This document shows positions 53,656 to 62,520 of a stretch of DNA of 64,000 nt, one piece after another (position 1 is the stretch's first letter; every line of letters starts with the position of its first letter). Where the stretch lies: NCBI RefSeq assembly GCF_014534645.1, contig NZ_JACVQF010000220.1, positions 62,001-126,000 on the forward strand. Direction: 5' to 3'. Under the pieces are notes generated by a model. That model saw nothing but the letters and a program-made list of their open reading frames with translations, had not been told where the DNA came from and did not search any database. Both the position numbers and the translations under genes were made by a program. This stretch comes from Streptomyces griseicoloratus (GTDB lineage Bacteria; Actinomycetota; Actinomycetes; Streptomycetales; Streptomycetaceae).

Positions 53656-55092
53656 TCACGGCCTGCGCGCGGCCGGTGCGAACAGGCCCTCGGGGTCGTA
53701 CGCGGCACGGATGCCTTCGAGCCGCTCCTCGTGCGAGCCGAAGACCGCGCCCCGCAGCTCGCTCGCGTCCTCGCCGAGCCCGGCGAAGTTGACGTACGTC
53801 CCGCCGCTCGAGAAGGGCCTCAGCGCGTCCCACGCCGAGCGCGCCCACCCGATCGCGGCCTCGTCCAGAGCGGGGTCCTGCCAGCCCGCGTCGAAGCTCA
53901 CGTTGTAGCGCGCCGACCGGTGCGCGAACGCGCTGTCGTCGGGGCCGACGCGCGCCACGGCGCCGCCCAGGGTGCGGATGACGGTGAGGCTCTCCGGAGT
54001 CGGCCGCCGGGAGTCCCAGTCCAGCACGGTCCTGATGGCCTCGTCACTCAGCTCGTCCATGAAGTGCGACTTCATGAAGTAGCGCTCGCCGTCGGGGAAC
54101 CGCCAGGTGTTCGCGCTCTGCAGCGTGACGTAGGGCAGGGTTCCGCTCAGGTCGATGAGCGGCGGGCCCAGTTCACGCTGCGGCGCCAGCGCGGCGGAGG
54201 CACCATCGTCCGGCGGGCCTCCGTACACGGCGCCGACCATGACGCAGTTCGCTCCGTGCAGTTCCTCGGGGATCACGGGGAGGGCGGGGACGCTCCAGAG
54301 CAGGAGTTCCGGCGTGACCGTCTCCGGCGCGGTGCACGTCGCGTCCCGCCAGGCCCGCAGGACGTCCTCGGCGCGCTCGTACGGGTGGAGCACCAGCACC
54401 CCGGCCACCTCCGGGCCGAGCGCATGGAGGTCGTACTCGAAGGACGTGACGACCCCGATGCCCCGGCCGCCGCCGCGCGCCGCCCAGAACAGGTCGGGCT
54501 CCTCGTCCCGGCTCGCCGTGCGCACCGTGCCGTCCGCGGTGACGATCTCCAGCGAGCGGAGACTGTCGCAGCTCAGACCGAACGTCCGCATCACGAACCC
54601 GAAGCCCCCGCCGAGCGTGAGCCCCGCGATCCCGGTCGCCGAGATCTCCCCTCCCGGCGTGGCCAGCCCGTGCAGTTGGGTCTCGCGGTCCAGTTCGCCC
54701 CACCTCACGCCCGCCTGGGCGCGGGCCGTACGGGCCGCGGGGTCGACGTGGACGCCCTTCATCCGTGAGAGGTCGATCACCAGCCCGTCGTCGCACACCC
54801 CGCTGCCCGCCACCTGGTGCCCGCCGCCGCGGATGCTCACGACCGGCCGGTGCTCGCGTGCGGCCCGCACCGCCTCGACGACGTCCGCGGTACCGGAGCA
54901 GCGGGCGATGAGCGCGGGGCGGCGGTCGATCAGCCCGTTCCATACGGCGCGGGCCTCGTCGTAGCCGGGATGCCCGCGGTCGATCACCTCACCCCGGAGT
55001 GAGAGGCGGAGCCGATCGGCGATCGCCCGCTCCGCAGTGGCTGTCTCCGCAGTGGCTGTCGATGTGGTCCTCTGCTCGTCCGGCATCGGCAC
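53656..55092 (-). CDS. FAD-binding BBE-type oxidase
   Basis: 478-residue berberine-bridge-enzyme-like flavoprotein. The PCMH FAD domain has IRGGGHQVAGSGVCDDGLVIDLSRM, whose GGGH His usually forms the 8-alpha covalent FAD bond. The second attachment cysteine seen in bicovalent members is absent (TPGGEISATGIAGLTLGGG). C-terminal YNVSFDAGWQDP...RAAYDPEGLF is the BBE substrate domain. No signal peptide is seen. Such enzymes oxidise sugars or act in secondary metabolism. Starts at 55092 or 55086 are equivalent. Confidence 0.88.
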   Translation of the reverse strand: MPMPDEQRTTSTATAETATAERAIADRLRLSLRGEVIDRGHPGYDEARAVWNGLIDRRPALIARCSGTADVVEAVRAAREHRPVVSIRGGGHQVAGSGVCDDGLVIDLSRMKGVHVDPAARTARAQAGVRWGELDRETQLHGLATPGGEISATGIAGLTLGGGFGFVMRTFGLSCDSLRSLEIVTADGTVRTASRDEEPDLFWAARGGGRGIGVVTSFEYDLHALGPEVAGVLVLHPYERAEDVLRAWRDATCTAPETVTPELLLWSVPALPVIPEELHGANCVMVGAVYGGPPDDGASAALAPQRELGPPLIDLSGTLPYVTLQSANTWRFPDGERYFMKSHFMDELSDEAIRTVLDWDSRRPTPESLTVIRTLGGAVARVGPDDSAFAHRSARYNVSFDAGWQDPALDEAAIGWARSAWDALRPFSSGGTYVNFAGLGEDASELRGAVFGSHEERLEGIRAAYDPEGLFAPAARRP

Positions 55093-55234
55093 GGCCTCCC
55101 CCGGTGCGCGCTGCTGGGGTCGCTCTCTCTTCTTTCACGCTAGGCCGCAGCCGCCGGGCCCGCATGCGGACCCGGCGGCCCGATGACCGAGCCGGTGTCG
55201 GAGGCGTACCGGCCGCTCATTAGGCTCCGGCCTC

Positions 55235-55588
55235 ATGGACGTACTCATCAACCTCTTCGTCGGCCTGCACATCGTCGGCATCGCGGCGCTCCTCGGGGGC
55301 TTCCTCACGCAGATGAAAACGATGGGACAGGGCGCGGCGCGCTTCACCCCGGCGATGCTGCACGGCGCGCTGACGATGCTGGTCACCGGAGTGATCCTGG
55401 TCGGCCTCAACCAGGCCGACGACCAGTCGGTGAACAACATCAAGATCGGCGTGAAGCTGGCCGTGCTGATCGTGATCCTCGGCCTGGTCTACGTGAAGCG
55501 GGACGAGGAGAAGGCGGACAAGGGCCTGTTCGGCCTCGTCGGCCTGCTGACCCTGGCGAACATCTTCATCGCCGTGCTGTGGACCTGA
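55235..55588 (+). CDS. Small four-helix membrane protein
   Basis: 117 residues with four hydrophobic segments: VLINLFVGLHIVGIAALLGGFL, AMLHGALTMLVTGVILVGL, IGVKLAVLIVILGLVYV and GLFGLVGLLTLANIFIAVLW. A conserved-looking charged loop KRDEEKADKG separates the last two. The family is common in streptomycetes and has no assigned function. Its 3' end overlaps the converging TDT transporter gene by 23 bases. Confidence 0.82.
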   Translation: MDVLINLFVGLHIVGIAALLGGFLTQMKTMGQGAARFTPAMLHGALTMLVTGVILVGLNQADDQSVNNIKIGVKLAVLIVILGLVYVKRDEEKADKGLFGLVGLLTLANIFIAVLWT

Positions 55589-56573
55589 CGCCCGCGGCCC
55601 CGGCGCCCGTGGACCGCAGCGCGGCCCGGGCCGAGGCGACCGCCCCCGCGGCGACCGCCAGCCACGCGGCCACCGCGATCCACAGCAGCACCTGACCGGG
55701 CCCTTCCAGCCACGGGACGTCCACGGCGGCGGCGACGGACAGCGTCGCCGCCGCCGTCATGCCGAGCGGGAAGACGGTCGACCAGCGGCGCACGTCATAG
55801 CGGGCCCGCGGCCACACGATCTCCGCGACCAGGAGCACGGCGTACCAGACGAGGTCGAGCACGAGCAGCGCGACGGTCACACCGTGCAGGACGTCGTGGT
55901 CGTCGTCGTTCCACAGGTACATGCCGGACTCGGCGGCGAGCAGCTTGGACCCCGCGAGCGCCGAGATGGCGAGCGCGCCCCCGGCGACCCAGTGGTCCCC
56001 GGCGCCGTGGGCGACCTGCCGGAGATCGAAGCGGAAGAACGCGATGGCATAGAGCCCGAGCCCGAGCCAGAACGGCACCAGGGCCGCATGCGCGAGCCAG
56101 GCCGTCGAGGTGGCCGCGGCCAGGGTGGCACCGAGCACGGCGAGCCCCTCCGTGGCCACGCACCCGAGGAACACCGCCCCCGGCATACGGCCTTCCCAGT
56201 GCCGTACCACCAGCACGAGCAGCCCCGGCCACAGCACCGCGGCCAGCGCCAGCAGCGCCTCGGCCGGCGGCTGCGTGCCCAGCAGGGAGAAGCGGGTGCC
56301 GAGCACGGTCGTCGCGGCCACGGCGGTCAGCGCACCCGGCGTCCCCGCCTGCGCCAGCCACGTCGTGCGCTGGAGCAGCAGCAGCGACACGAAGCTCACC
56401 GCCAGTCCCAGCCAGGCGGCGCAGGCCAGGACCAGCGCGATGCGGGACAGGACCTCGTGCCCCGTCAGGTGCAGACCGACCGACACGATGCCGGTCGCCA
56501 TCACGGCGGCCCCGGCCGCCGGCGGACGCTGCGCCCACCAGGTGCGCAGGGGATGGTGGGTACCGGACGACAT
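55566..56573 (-). CDS. TDT-family (TehA/SLAC1-like) transporter
   Basis: 335 residues with about ten membrane helices, the fold of tellurite-resistance/dicarboxylate and SLAC1-type anion channels. AAVMATGIVSVGLHLTGHEVLSRIALVLACAAWLGLAVSF is the characteristic start. A GCVATEGLAVLGATLAAA segment and WYAVLLVAEIVWPRARYDVRRWSTVFPLGMTAAATLSV close the domain. The likely role is passive anion or weak-acid export, and the substrate is unknown. ATG at 56573, with its promoter next to the NlpC/P60 gene end. Confidence 0.85.
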   Translation of the reverse strand: MSSGTHHPLRTWWAQRPPAAGAAVMATGIVSVGLHLTGHEVLSRIALVLACAAWLGLAVSFVSLLLLQRTTWLAQAGTPGALTAVAATTVLGTRFSLLGTQPPAEALLALAAVLWPGLLVLVVRHWEGRMPGAVFLGCVATEGLAVLGATLAAATSTAWLAHAALVPFWLGLGLYAIAFFRFDLRQVAHGAGDHWVAGGALAISALAGSKLLAAESGMYLWNDDDHDVLHGVTVALLVLDLVWYAVLLVAEIVWPRARYDVRRWSTVFPLGMTAAATLSVAAAVDVPWLEGPGQVLLWIAVAAWLAVAAGAVASARAALRSTGAGAAGVRSTARR

Positions 56574-56599
56574 GGGCCGATCGTAGGGACCGGCGTGGG

Positions 56600-57805
56600 T
56601 CAGGCCGGTCGCACCACGCTGTGGATCGACGACTCTCCGTCGTAGTAGACCGATTCCTCACGCACGTACGTGCCCGGCTTCGGGGCGTGGATCATCATTC
56701 CGTCGCCGATGTAGAGGCCGACGTGGGTGACGTCGTCGTAGAAGAAGACCAGGTCGCCGGGTTGCGCCTGGGAGATCGGGACCGTGGTGCCGGCCGCGAC
56801 CTGGTCGTATGTGGTGCGCGGCAGCGTGACGCCCGCGGCCTTCCAGGCGGCCTGGGTGAGGCCGGAGCAGTCGTAGGAGTCGGGACCGGTGGCGCCCCAG
56901 ACGTACGGCTTGCCGATCTGGGCGCGGGCGAAGGCGAGCGCCTTCTCGGCCTTGGTGCTGGAGGAGGAGTCCGCCGAGGAGTCCGCCGAGGAGGAGCCCT
57001 CCGACGAGCCGGTGGTGCCGGAGTCCGTTCCCGATCCGGACGTACCCGAGGGGGCCTCGTTCTGCTGCTCCTGGGCCGCCTCCTGCTGCCGCTGCCGCTC
57101 CTCGGCCTGCTGCCGGGCGAGCTCCTCGGCCTTGCGGGCGGCCTCCTCCTGCTTCTTCTTCTCGATCGCCGCGAGCCGGGCCTTCTCCTCGGCGGTCAGC
57201 GTCGACAGCAGTTCGCGTGCGGTGGCGAGCTTCTTCTGGACGGTGGCCTTGGCCGTCTTCAGGTCGTTCTGCGAGTCGGTGAGCGTCTTGAGGCTCTCGG
57301 TGGCCTCCCGGCGCTTCTTCATCGTCTCGGACTGCTGCGTGATGTAGTCGTCGACCGCTTCCTTCTGGCGGCCGGTGAGCCGGCTCATCAGCTGGTTCTG
57401 GTCGAAGTAGTCCTGCGGGGAGTCCGCCAGCAGGAAGGTCGCGGTGTCGGGGACCGCGGCGCCCGTGCGGTACTGGGCGGCGGCGAAGGAACCGAGTTCC
57501 TCGCGCGCCTCGTTGAGGCTCTGGGTGCGCTGGGCGACGTCGTCGAGGAGGGTGTCGACGCGCTTGCGCTGCTTGGCGGTCTTCTCCTTGGCCGCGTTGT
57601 ACTTCTCGGTCGCCGACCCGGCCTGGCGGTAGAGGTCGTCGACCTTCCTCTCGACCTCTTCCAGGCTCGGCTTGTCGTCGGCGGGGGCGGCGTTGGCCGA
57701 CTGCGAGAGCAGGGCCACGGAGGTGAGGGCCGCCGTGGCGAGGGCGGGGGTCCGTATGCCTGCGACGCGCGTACCCGAGGGGCGCGGCTTGCGGTGCGAC
57801 GCCAA
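56600..57805 (-). CDS. NlpC/P60 peptidoglycan endopeptidase (RipA-like)
   Basis: 401 residues, secreted. The start codon is TTG (57805) with the strong SD GGAAGGAG nine bases upstream. Signal peptide to about ANAAPADD. Residues about 45-240 are long coiled coil (EEVERKVDDLYRQAG...EKKKQEEAARKAEELARQQ), followed by a Ser/Gly linker. The C-terminal NlpC/P60 domain has catalytic Cys in DSYDCSGLTQAAWKAAG and His in VTHVGLYIGDG. It cleaves peptide stems during growth or sporulation. A ydaO-type riboswitch leader precedes it, as with other actinobacterial wall hydrolases. Confidence 0.94.
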   Translation of the reverse strand: MASHRKPRPSGTRVAGIRTPALATAALTSVALLSQSANAAPADDKPSLEEVERKVDDLYRQAGSATEKYNAAKEKTAKQRKRVDTLLDDVAQRTQSLNEAREELGSFAAAQYRTGAAVPDTATFLLADSPQDYFDQNQLMSRLTGRQKEAVDDYITQQSETMKKRREATESLKTLTDSQNDLKTAKATVQKKLATARELLSTLTAEEKARLAAIEKKKQEEAARKAEELARQQAEERQRQQEAAQEQQNEAPSGTSGSGTDSGTTGSSEGSSSADSSADSSSSTKAEKALAFARAQIGKPYVWGATGPDSYDCSGLTQAAWKAAGVTLPRTTYDQVAAGTTVPISQAQPGDLVFFYDDVTHVGLYIGDGMMIHAPKPGTYVREESVYYDGESSIHSVVRPA

Positions 57806-57819
57806 GAGAGGCGACTCCT

Positions 57820-57950
57820 TCCCTGAACCGCCTACCGGGTTAGCTGTCGGGTTCGGGCAGGGACGGCTCGGAAGGGTTGCCCTACGGCCCGCCCCGAAGG
57901 GGATGTGGGCCGATTCACCCCAAGGTCTCGGTGGGTCCCCGGCTCCGGGC
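57820..57950 (-). ncRNA. ydaO-type c-di-AMP riboswitch in the NlpC/P60 leader
   Basis: Read on the minus strand, the leader contains GACCTTGGGGTGAATCGG, then GTAGGGCAACCCTTCC, then CGAACCCGACAGCTAACC and CGGTAGGCG, in the order of conserved ydaO/yuaA motif blocks. The 3' end runs into the Shine-Dalgarno sequence, so control of translation initiation is plausible. In Streptomyces, c-di-AMP riboswitches of this class are known upstream of cell-wall hydrolase genes. Boundaries are approximate. Confidence 0.82.
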
Positions 57951-58216
57951 GCCGTGCGGACGCGCCGGACTCGGCGGAGGCCGCGCGGCCCGGCGACGTT
58001 CGCCGGTGGGGGTCGTGCGGCCCGCCCGCACCGTAGCCAACTCGTGTGGCGCCTGTGAAGGTTGGTGGGTGATATGCCCGATACATTTTCGTGACCTTGG
58101 CTTCCGGTTCACGCTGTGTGATGACGCCTGTCGGGACCGTGCCGGCCCGCGATGCGCCGGCCGGGTTTCCGGGACGGCGGCCGGTTGTCGGTGCGGCGCC
58201 CTAGACTCGGAGAGCG
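57951..58216. promoter_or_regulatory. Divergent promoter region of NlpC/P60 and pcrA
   Basis: This segment holds the 5' part of the hydrolase leader and both promoters. A TAGACT -10 element at 58202-58207 ends nine bases before the pcrA ATG, making a near-leaderless message. The hydrolase promoter must lie upstream of the riboswitch, around 58020-58090, but was not resolved. Confidence 0.5.
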
Positions 58217-60697
58217 ATGAGCAGCAGCCTCTTTGACGACAGCTTCCTGGCGAGCCTCCAGGTCCCCCGCGGCCACGAGGAGCCCCCGTCACCGCCCGAG
58301 GACGATCACGTACCGGAGCCGGTCCCGGACGATCTGTTCGACGGGAAGTTCGACGTGCCCCCGGACCGGGACACGCACTACCGGGACGGCGCCCCGCGCC
58401 CGGCGGTCGACTCCGCCGCGCTCCTGGAGGGGCTGAACGACAACCAGCGCGCCGCCGTCGTGCACTCCGGCTCCCCGCTGCTCATCGTGGCCGGTGCCGG
58501 CTCCGGCAAGACTCGCGTGCTCACCCACCGCATCGCCTACCTGCTGGCCGAGCGGGGCGTCCACCCCGGCCAGATCCTCGCGATCACCTTCACCAACAAG
58601 GCCGCGGGCGAGATGAAGGAGCGCGTCGAGCACCTCGTCGGCCCGCGGGCGAACGCGATGTGGGTGATGACGTTCCACAGCGCCTGCGTCCGCATCCTGC
58701 GCCGCGAGTCCAAGAAGCTCGGCTTCACGTCGTCGTTCTCGATCTACGACGCCGCCGACTCCAAGCGTCTGATGGCGCTCGTGTGCCGTGATCTCGACCT
58801 GGACCCCAAGCGCTTCCCGCCGAAGTCCTTCAGCGCCAAGATCAGCAACCTGAAGAACGAGCTGATCGACGAGGAGGACTTCGCCGCCCAGGCCGCCGAC
58901 GGCTTCGAGAAGACCCTCGCCCAGGCCTACGCCCTGTACCAGTCGCGGCTGCGCGAGGCCAACGCCCTCGACTTCGACGACCTGATCATGACGACGGTCA
59001 ACCTGCTCCGCGCCTTCCCGGACGTCGCCGAGCACTACCGCCGCCGCTTCCGGCACGTCCTGGTCGACGAGTACCAGGACACCAACCACGCCCAGTACGC
59101 CCTGGTGCGCGAACTCGTCGGGACCTCCGAGCACCCCGTCGACGTGCCGCCCGAGGCCGAGGTCCCGCCCGCCGAACTGTGCGTCGTGGGCGACGCCGAC
59201 CAGTCGATCTACGCCTTCCGCGGCGCGACCATCCGCAACATCCTCCAGTTCGAGGAGGACTACCCGGACGCGACGACGATCCTGCTGGAGCAGAACTACC
59301 GCTCCACCCAGACGATCCTCAGCGCCGCCAACGCCGTCATCGAGCGCAACGAGTCCCGCCGCCCCAAGAACCTGTGGACCAACCAGGGCGCCGGCTCGCG
59401 GATCACCGGGTACGTCGCCGACACCGAGCACGACGAGGCCCAGTTCGTCGCCGACGAGATAGACCGCCTCACCGACGCGGGCGAGGCGAAGGCCGGCGAC
59501 GTCGCCGTCTTCTACCGCACCAACGCCCAGTCCCGTGTCTTCGAAGAGGTCTTCATCCGCACCGGCCTGCCCTACAAGGTCGTCGGCGGCGTCCGCTTCT
59601 ACGAGCGCAAGGAGGTCCGGGACGTCCTGGCCTACCTGCGGGTGCTGGCCAACCCCGAGGACTCGGTGCCGCTGCGCCGCATCCTCAACGTCCCCAAGCG
59701 GGGCATCGGCGACCGTGCCGAGGCCATGATCGACGCCCTCGCCCAGCGCGAGAAGATCAGCTTCCCGCAGGCGCTCAAGCGCGTGGACGAGGCGTACGGC
59801 ATGGCCGCGCGCTCCGCGAACGCCGTCAAGCGGTTCAACACGCTCATGGAGGACCTCCGGACGATCGCCGAGTCCGGCGCAGGACCGGCGACCGTGCTGG
59901 AGGCCATCCTCGAACGCACCGGCTACCTCGCCGAGTTGCAGGCGTCCACCGACCCGCAGGACGAGACCCGCATCGAGAACCTCCAGGAACTCGCGGCCGT
60001 CGCCCTGGAGTTCGAGCAGGAGCGCGCCGACGGCGAGGAGGCCGGAACCCTGGCCGACTTCCTGGAGAAGGTCGCGCTGGTCGCGGACTCCGACCAGATC
60101 CCCGACGAGGAGGACGGCGACGGGGTCGTCACGCTGATGACCCTGCACACCGCCAAGGGACTGGAGTTCCCGGTCGTCTTCCTCACCGGCATGGAGGACG
60201 GCGTCTTCCCGCACATGCGCGCCCTCGGCCAGGCCAAGGAACTGGAGGAGGAGCGGCGCCTTGCGTACGTCGGCATCACACGCGCGCGTGAGCGGCTGTA
60301 CCTGACCCGGTCGACGATGCGCAGCGCCTGGGGGCAGCCCTCGTACAACCCGCCCTCGCGTTTCCTGGAGGAGATCCCGGCGCCCCACGTGGAGTGGAAG
60401 CGGACCGGGGCGAGCGCGCCCTCGTCCTCCGGTTCGGTCTCGGGCGTGGCGGCCTCGCTGTCGTCGTCCCGCTCCCGCTCGTCGGCGTCGGGCGCGTCCG
60501 GGTTCGCCACGCGCCGGGCCGGCGAGAAGCCGACGGTCTCGCTGGCGGTGGGCGACCGGGTCACGCACGACCAGTTCGGGCTCGGCACCGTGGTCGCGGT
60601 GAAGGGCACGGGGGCGAACGCCGAGGCGACGATCGACTTCGGCGACACCAAGCCGAAGCGTCTGCTGCTGCGGTACGCCCCGGTGGAGAAGCTCTGA
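58217..60697 (+). CDS. pcrA: ATP-dependent DNA helicase PcrA/UvrD
   Basis: 826-residue superfamily 1A 3'-5' helicase for excision repair, replication restart and RecA-filament removal. An acidic disordered arm of about 70 residues precedes the Q motif (GLNDNQRAAVVHSGSPLLIVAGAGSGKTRVL with Walker A). Motif II is LVDEYQDTN, motif III GDADQSIYAFRGA, motif IV NYRSTQTIL and motif VI VGITRARERLYL. The C-terminal Tudor-like RNA-polymerase-binding domain is present (LAVGDRVTHDQFGLGTVVAVKG). A strong terminator follows. Confidence 0.96.
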   Translation: MSSSLFDDSFLASLQVPRGHEEPPSPPEDDHVPEPVPDDLFDGKFDVPPDRDTHYRDGAPRPAVDSAALLEGLNDNQRAAVVHSGSPLLIVAGAGSGKTRVLTHRIAYLLAERGVHPGQILAITFTNKAAGEMKERVEHLVGPRANAMWVMTFHSACVRILRRESKKLGFTSSFSIYDAADSKRLMALVCRDLDLDPKRFPPKSFSAKISNLKNELIDEEDFAAQAADGFEKTLAQAYALYQSRLREANALDFDDLIMTTVNLLRAFPDVAEHYRRRFRHVLVDEYQDTNHAQYALVRELVGTSEHPVDVPPEAEVPPAELCVVGDADQSIYAFRGATIRNILQFEEDYPDATTILLEQNYRSTQTILSAANAVIERNESRRPKNLWTNQGAGSRITGYVADTEHDEAQFVADEIDRLTDAGEAKAGDVAVFYRTNAQSRVFEEVFIRTGLPYKVVGGVRFYERKEVRDVLAYLRVLANPEDSVPLRRILNVPKRGIGDRAEAMIDALAQREKISFPQALKRVDEAYGMAARSANAVKRFNTLMEDLRTIAESGAGPATVLEAILERTGYLAELQASTDPQDETRIENLQELAAVALEFEQERADGEEAGTLADFLEKVALVADSDQIPDEEDGDGVVTLMTLHTAKGLEFPVVFLTGMEDGVFPHMRALGQAKELEEERRLAYVGITRARERLYLTRSTMRSAWGQPSYNPPSRFLEEIPAPHVEWKRTGASAPSSSGSVSGVAASLSSSRSRSSASGASGFATRRAGEKPTVSLAVGDRVTHDQFGLGTVVAVKGTGANAEATIDFGDTKPKRLLLRYAPVEKL

Positions 60698-60703
60698 GCG
60701 CGG

Positions 60704-60733
60704 CGGGCCCCGCCGGTCGGCGGGGCCCGTTCA
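60704..60733 (+). terminator. Terminator after pcrA
   Basis: Perfect 11-base stem CGGGCCCCGCC/GGCGGGGCCCG with loop GGTC, followed by TTCAT, seven bases after the pcrA stop. Confidence 0.9.
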
Positions 60734-60744
60734 TCCTCGGGTGA

Positions 60745-60800
60745 GACGTCACGTCGTCACGTCGTCACGACGTCACATCGGCACGACGTCAAACCGTCAC
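60745..60800. repeat. Seven-copy 8-bp tandem repeat between pcrA and the M23 gene
   Basis: Successive octamers read GACGTCAC, GTCGTCAC, GTCGTCAC, GACGTCAC, ATCGGCAC, GACGTCAA, ACCGTCAC. The last copy contains the stop codon of the minus-strand M23 peptidase gene. Slippage by one unit would change the sequence just past that stop. Confidence 0.8.
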
Positions 60801-62332
60801 GACGGCTCCAGGCCGTGGCTGCGCAGCCACGAGAGCGGGTCGATCGCCGAACCGCCGGCCGGCCGTACCTCGAAGTGCAGGTGGGGTCCGGTGGAGTTGC
60901 CCGAGTTGCCGGAGTACGCGATCGGGTCGCCGGCCTTCACCGTGGTGCCGGAGGGGACCTGGTAGCTGGAGAGGTGGCAGTACCACGTCTCCGTGCCGTC
61001 CTTCGCGGTCACGATCATCATGTTGCCGTACGCGCTGTTCCACTGCGTACGGACCGTGCCGTCGGTCGCGGCCATCACCGTGGTGCCGTACGACACGGGG
61101 AAGTCGATGCCGGTGTGCACCGACATCCAGTTGATGCCCGCCTGGCCGTAGTAGGCGCTCAGCCCGTGCTGCGCGACCGGAAGCGCGAACTTCGGGCGCA
61201 GCCGCTCCTTGCGGGCCGCTTCCTCCGCCGCCTTCCTCTTCTCGGCCTCCTGCTGGGCCTCGAGGTCGATGCGCTCCTGGGTCCGGCTGGCCCGGTCGGC
61301 GAAGTCGTCGGCCCCGGCGGAGAGGCTGGCGAGCTGGGTGTCCAGCTTGTTGTTGGCGGTGGACGGCTTCACCGGCTGCGCGTCCGCCGCGGAGGCCGTG
61401 GTCTCCTGGCCCTCCTCGCCACCCGAGAGGCCGCCGACCGAGGCGGCGGCGATGCCGGCGACGCCCATGACACAGGCGGAGGGGACCGCGATGGTCAGCA
61501 GCGCCGAGCGCTTGGCGGGCTGACGGCGGCGGGAACGGGCCGCGCCGCGGGATCCGGCACGGGGGGCCGGGATCCGGGCCGGGGTGGTCTCCTCCTGGTC
61601 GTCGAGCAGGGCGGTCACGGTGGGCAGTTCGCCGGTGGCGGCCGTCTCGCCGTTGTCCCGTGCCGGTTCGTCCTGGGGCAGCTGGGCGAAGGTCGCCGTG
61701 GCCTGCTGGTCGAGGGGCACGGAGGCGTGCTCGTCCTGCGGGGGAGCGCCGTCGCCGTCCGGGCCGGGGTTGTCCGCCGCGCCGTCCGAGTTCCACTGCG
61801 TGGCGTCGTAGGCCCCGGTGTCGAAGGTCTGCGTGCCCCACTCCCACTGCTGGGTGTGGTCGGCGGGGTTGCCGGACTGGTCGGGCTGGAGCCAGGCGCC
61901 GGCGTCCCACTGGCCGGTCGCCTCGGCGGTCGCCTGCGCCGGCACGGAGACCTGCTGGTACCCGGAGGTCCAGGTGGTCGTGTCGTAGGCGCCGGTGTCG
62001 TAGGCGGCGTGGTGCTGAGCCGCGTACTGGTCGTGGTTCAGGGTCTGGTGGCTGCCGGTGGTCCACTGGGTGGCGTCGTACGAACCCGTGGTGTCGTACG
62101 AGTCGTAGGCGCCGGTGTTCTGGGCCGGGAGGCTCCCGAACAGGGGGTCCGCGTCGAAGGCCGCCGTGGCGGCGTGACCGCCGGTGGCAAAACCGGTGGC
62201 GTCGTAGCCGCCGTACGTGGTGAGGTCGCCGTACTGGGCTTCCTCGGTGCCGTACGACGCGTAGTGCGCCGGGGCGGCGTCGGAAGCCGGGGCCGGGGTG
62301 GTCATGGTCCCCGACGGGTGACGGTCGTTCAC
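60797..62332 (-). CDS. M23-family peptidoglycan endopeptidase with Tyr-Asp-rich cytoplasmic arm
   Basis: 511 residues from the GTG at 62332 (AGAGAAG upstream; ATG 62305 is an alternative). About 270 residues before the membrane helix (LLTIAVPSACVMGVAGIAAASVGG) are low-complexity, with repeated GAYDATQW/AYDTTTW-type units. After the helix a coiled coil (QERIDLEAQQEAEKRKAAEEAARKERLRP) leads to the LytM/M23 domain. Its zinc ligands are in HTGIDFPVSYG and GPHLHFEVR, with YCHLSSY between. It should be a membrane-tethered wall hydrolase. The long intracellular arm is unusual for the family. Confidence 0.9.
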   Translation of the reverse strand: MNDRHPSGTMTTPAPASDAAPAHYASYGTEEAQYGDLTTYGGYDATGFATGGHAATAAFDADPLFGSLPAQNTGAYDSYDTTGSYDATQWTTGSHQTLNHDQYAAQHHAAYDTGAYDTTTWTSGYQQVSVPAQATAEATGQWDAGAWLQPDQSGNPADHTQQWEWGTQTFDTGAYDATQWNSDGAADNPGPDGDGAPPQDEHASVPLDQQATATFAQLPQDEPARDNGETAATGELPTVTALLDDQEETTPARIPAPRAGSRGAARSRRRQPAKRSALLTIAVPSACVMGVAGIAAASVGGLSGGEEGQETTASAADAQPVKPSTANNKLDTQLASLSAGADDFADRASRTQERIDLEAQQEAEKRKAAEEAARKERLRPKFALPVAQHGLSAYYGQAGINWMSVHTGIDFPVSYGTTVMAATDGTVRTQWNSAYGNMMIVTAKDGTETWYCHLSSYQVPSGTTVKAGDPIAYSGNSGNSTGPHLHFEVRPAGGSAIDPLSWLRSHGLEPS

Positions 62333-62520
62333 CAACTTCTCTTTCGCCTCGACAACAGGGGCTGCCAGAGCAGTGCGGCGACTGTACCCGGCGGTATACG
62401 GGCACGACAATCTTCGGCAGGTTTCGCGCGCGCAGGAAACGGGCAATCGGCCGTGTTTTGGGGGACGGCGGACGTGAGCTTGGCTTTGTGTTCGAGAAAT
62501 GTTCGACTTCGGGCCGGGTT

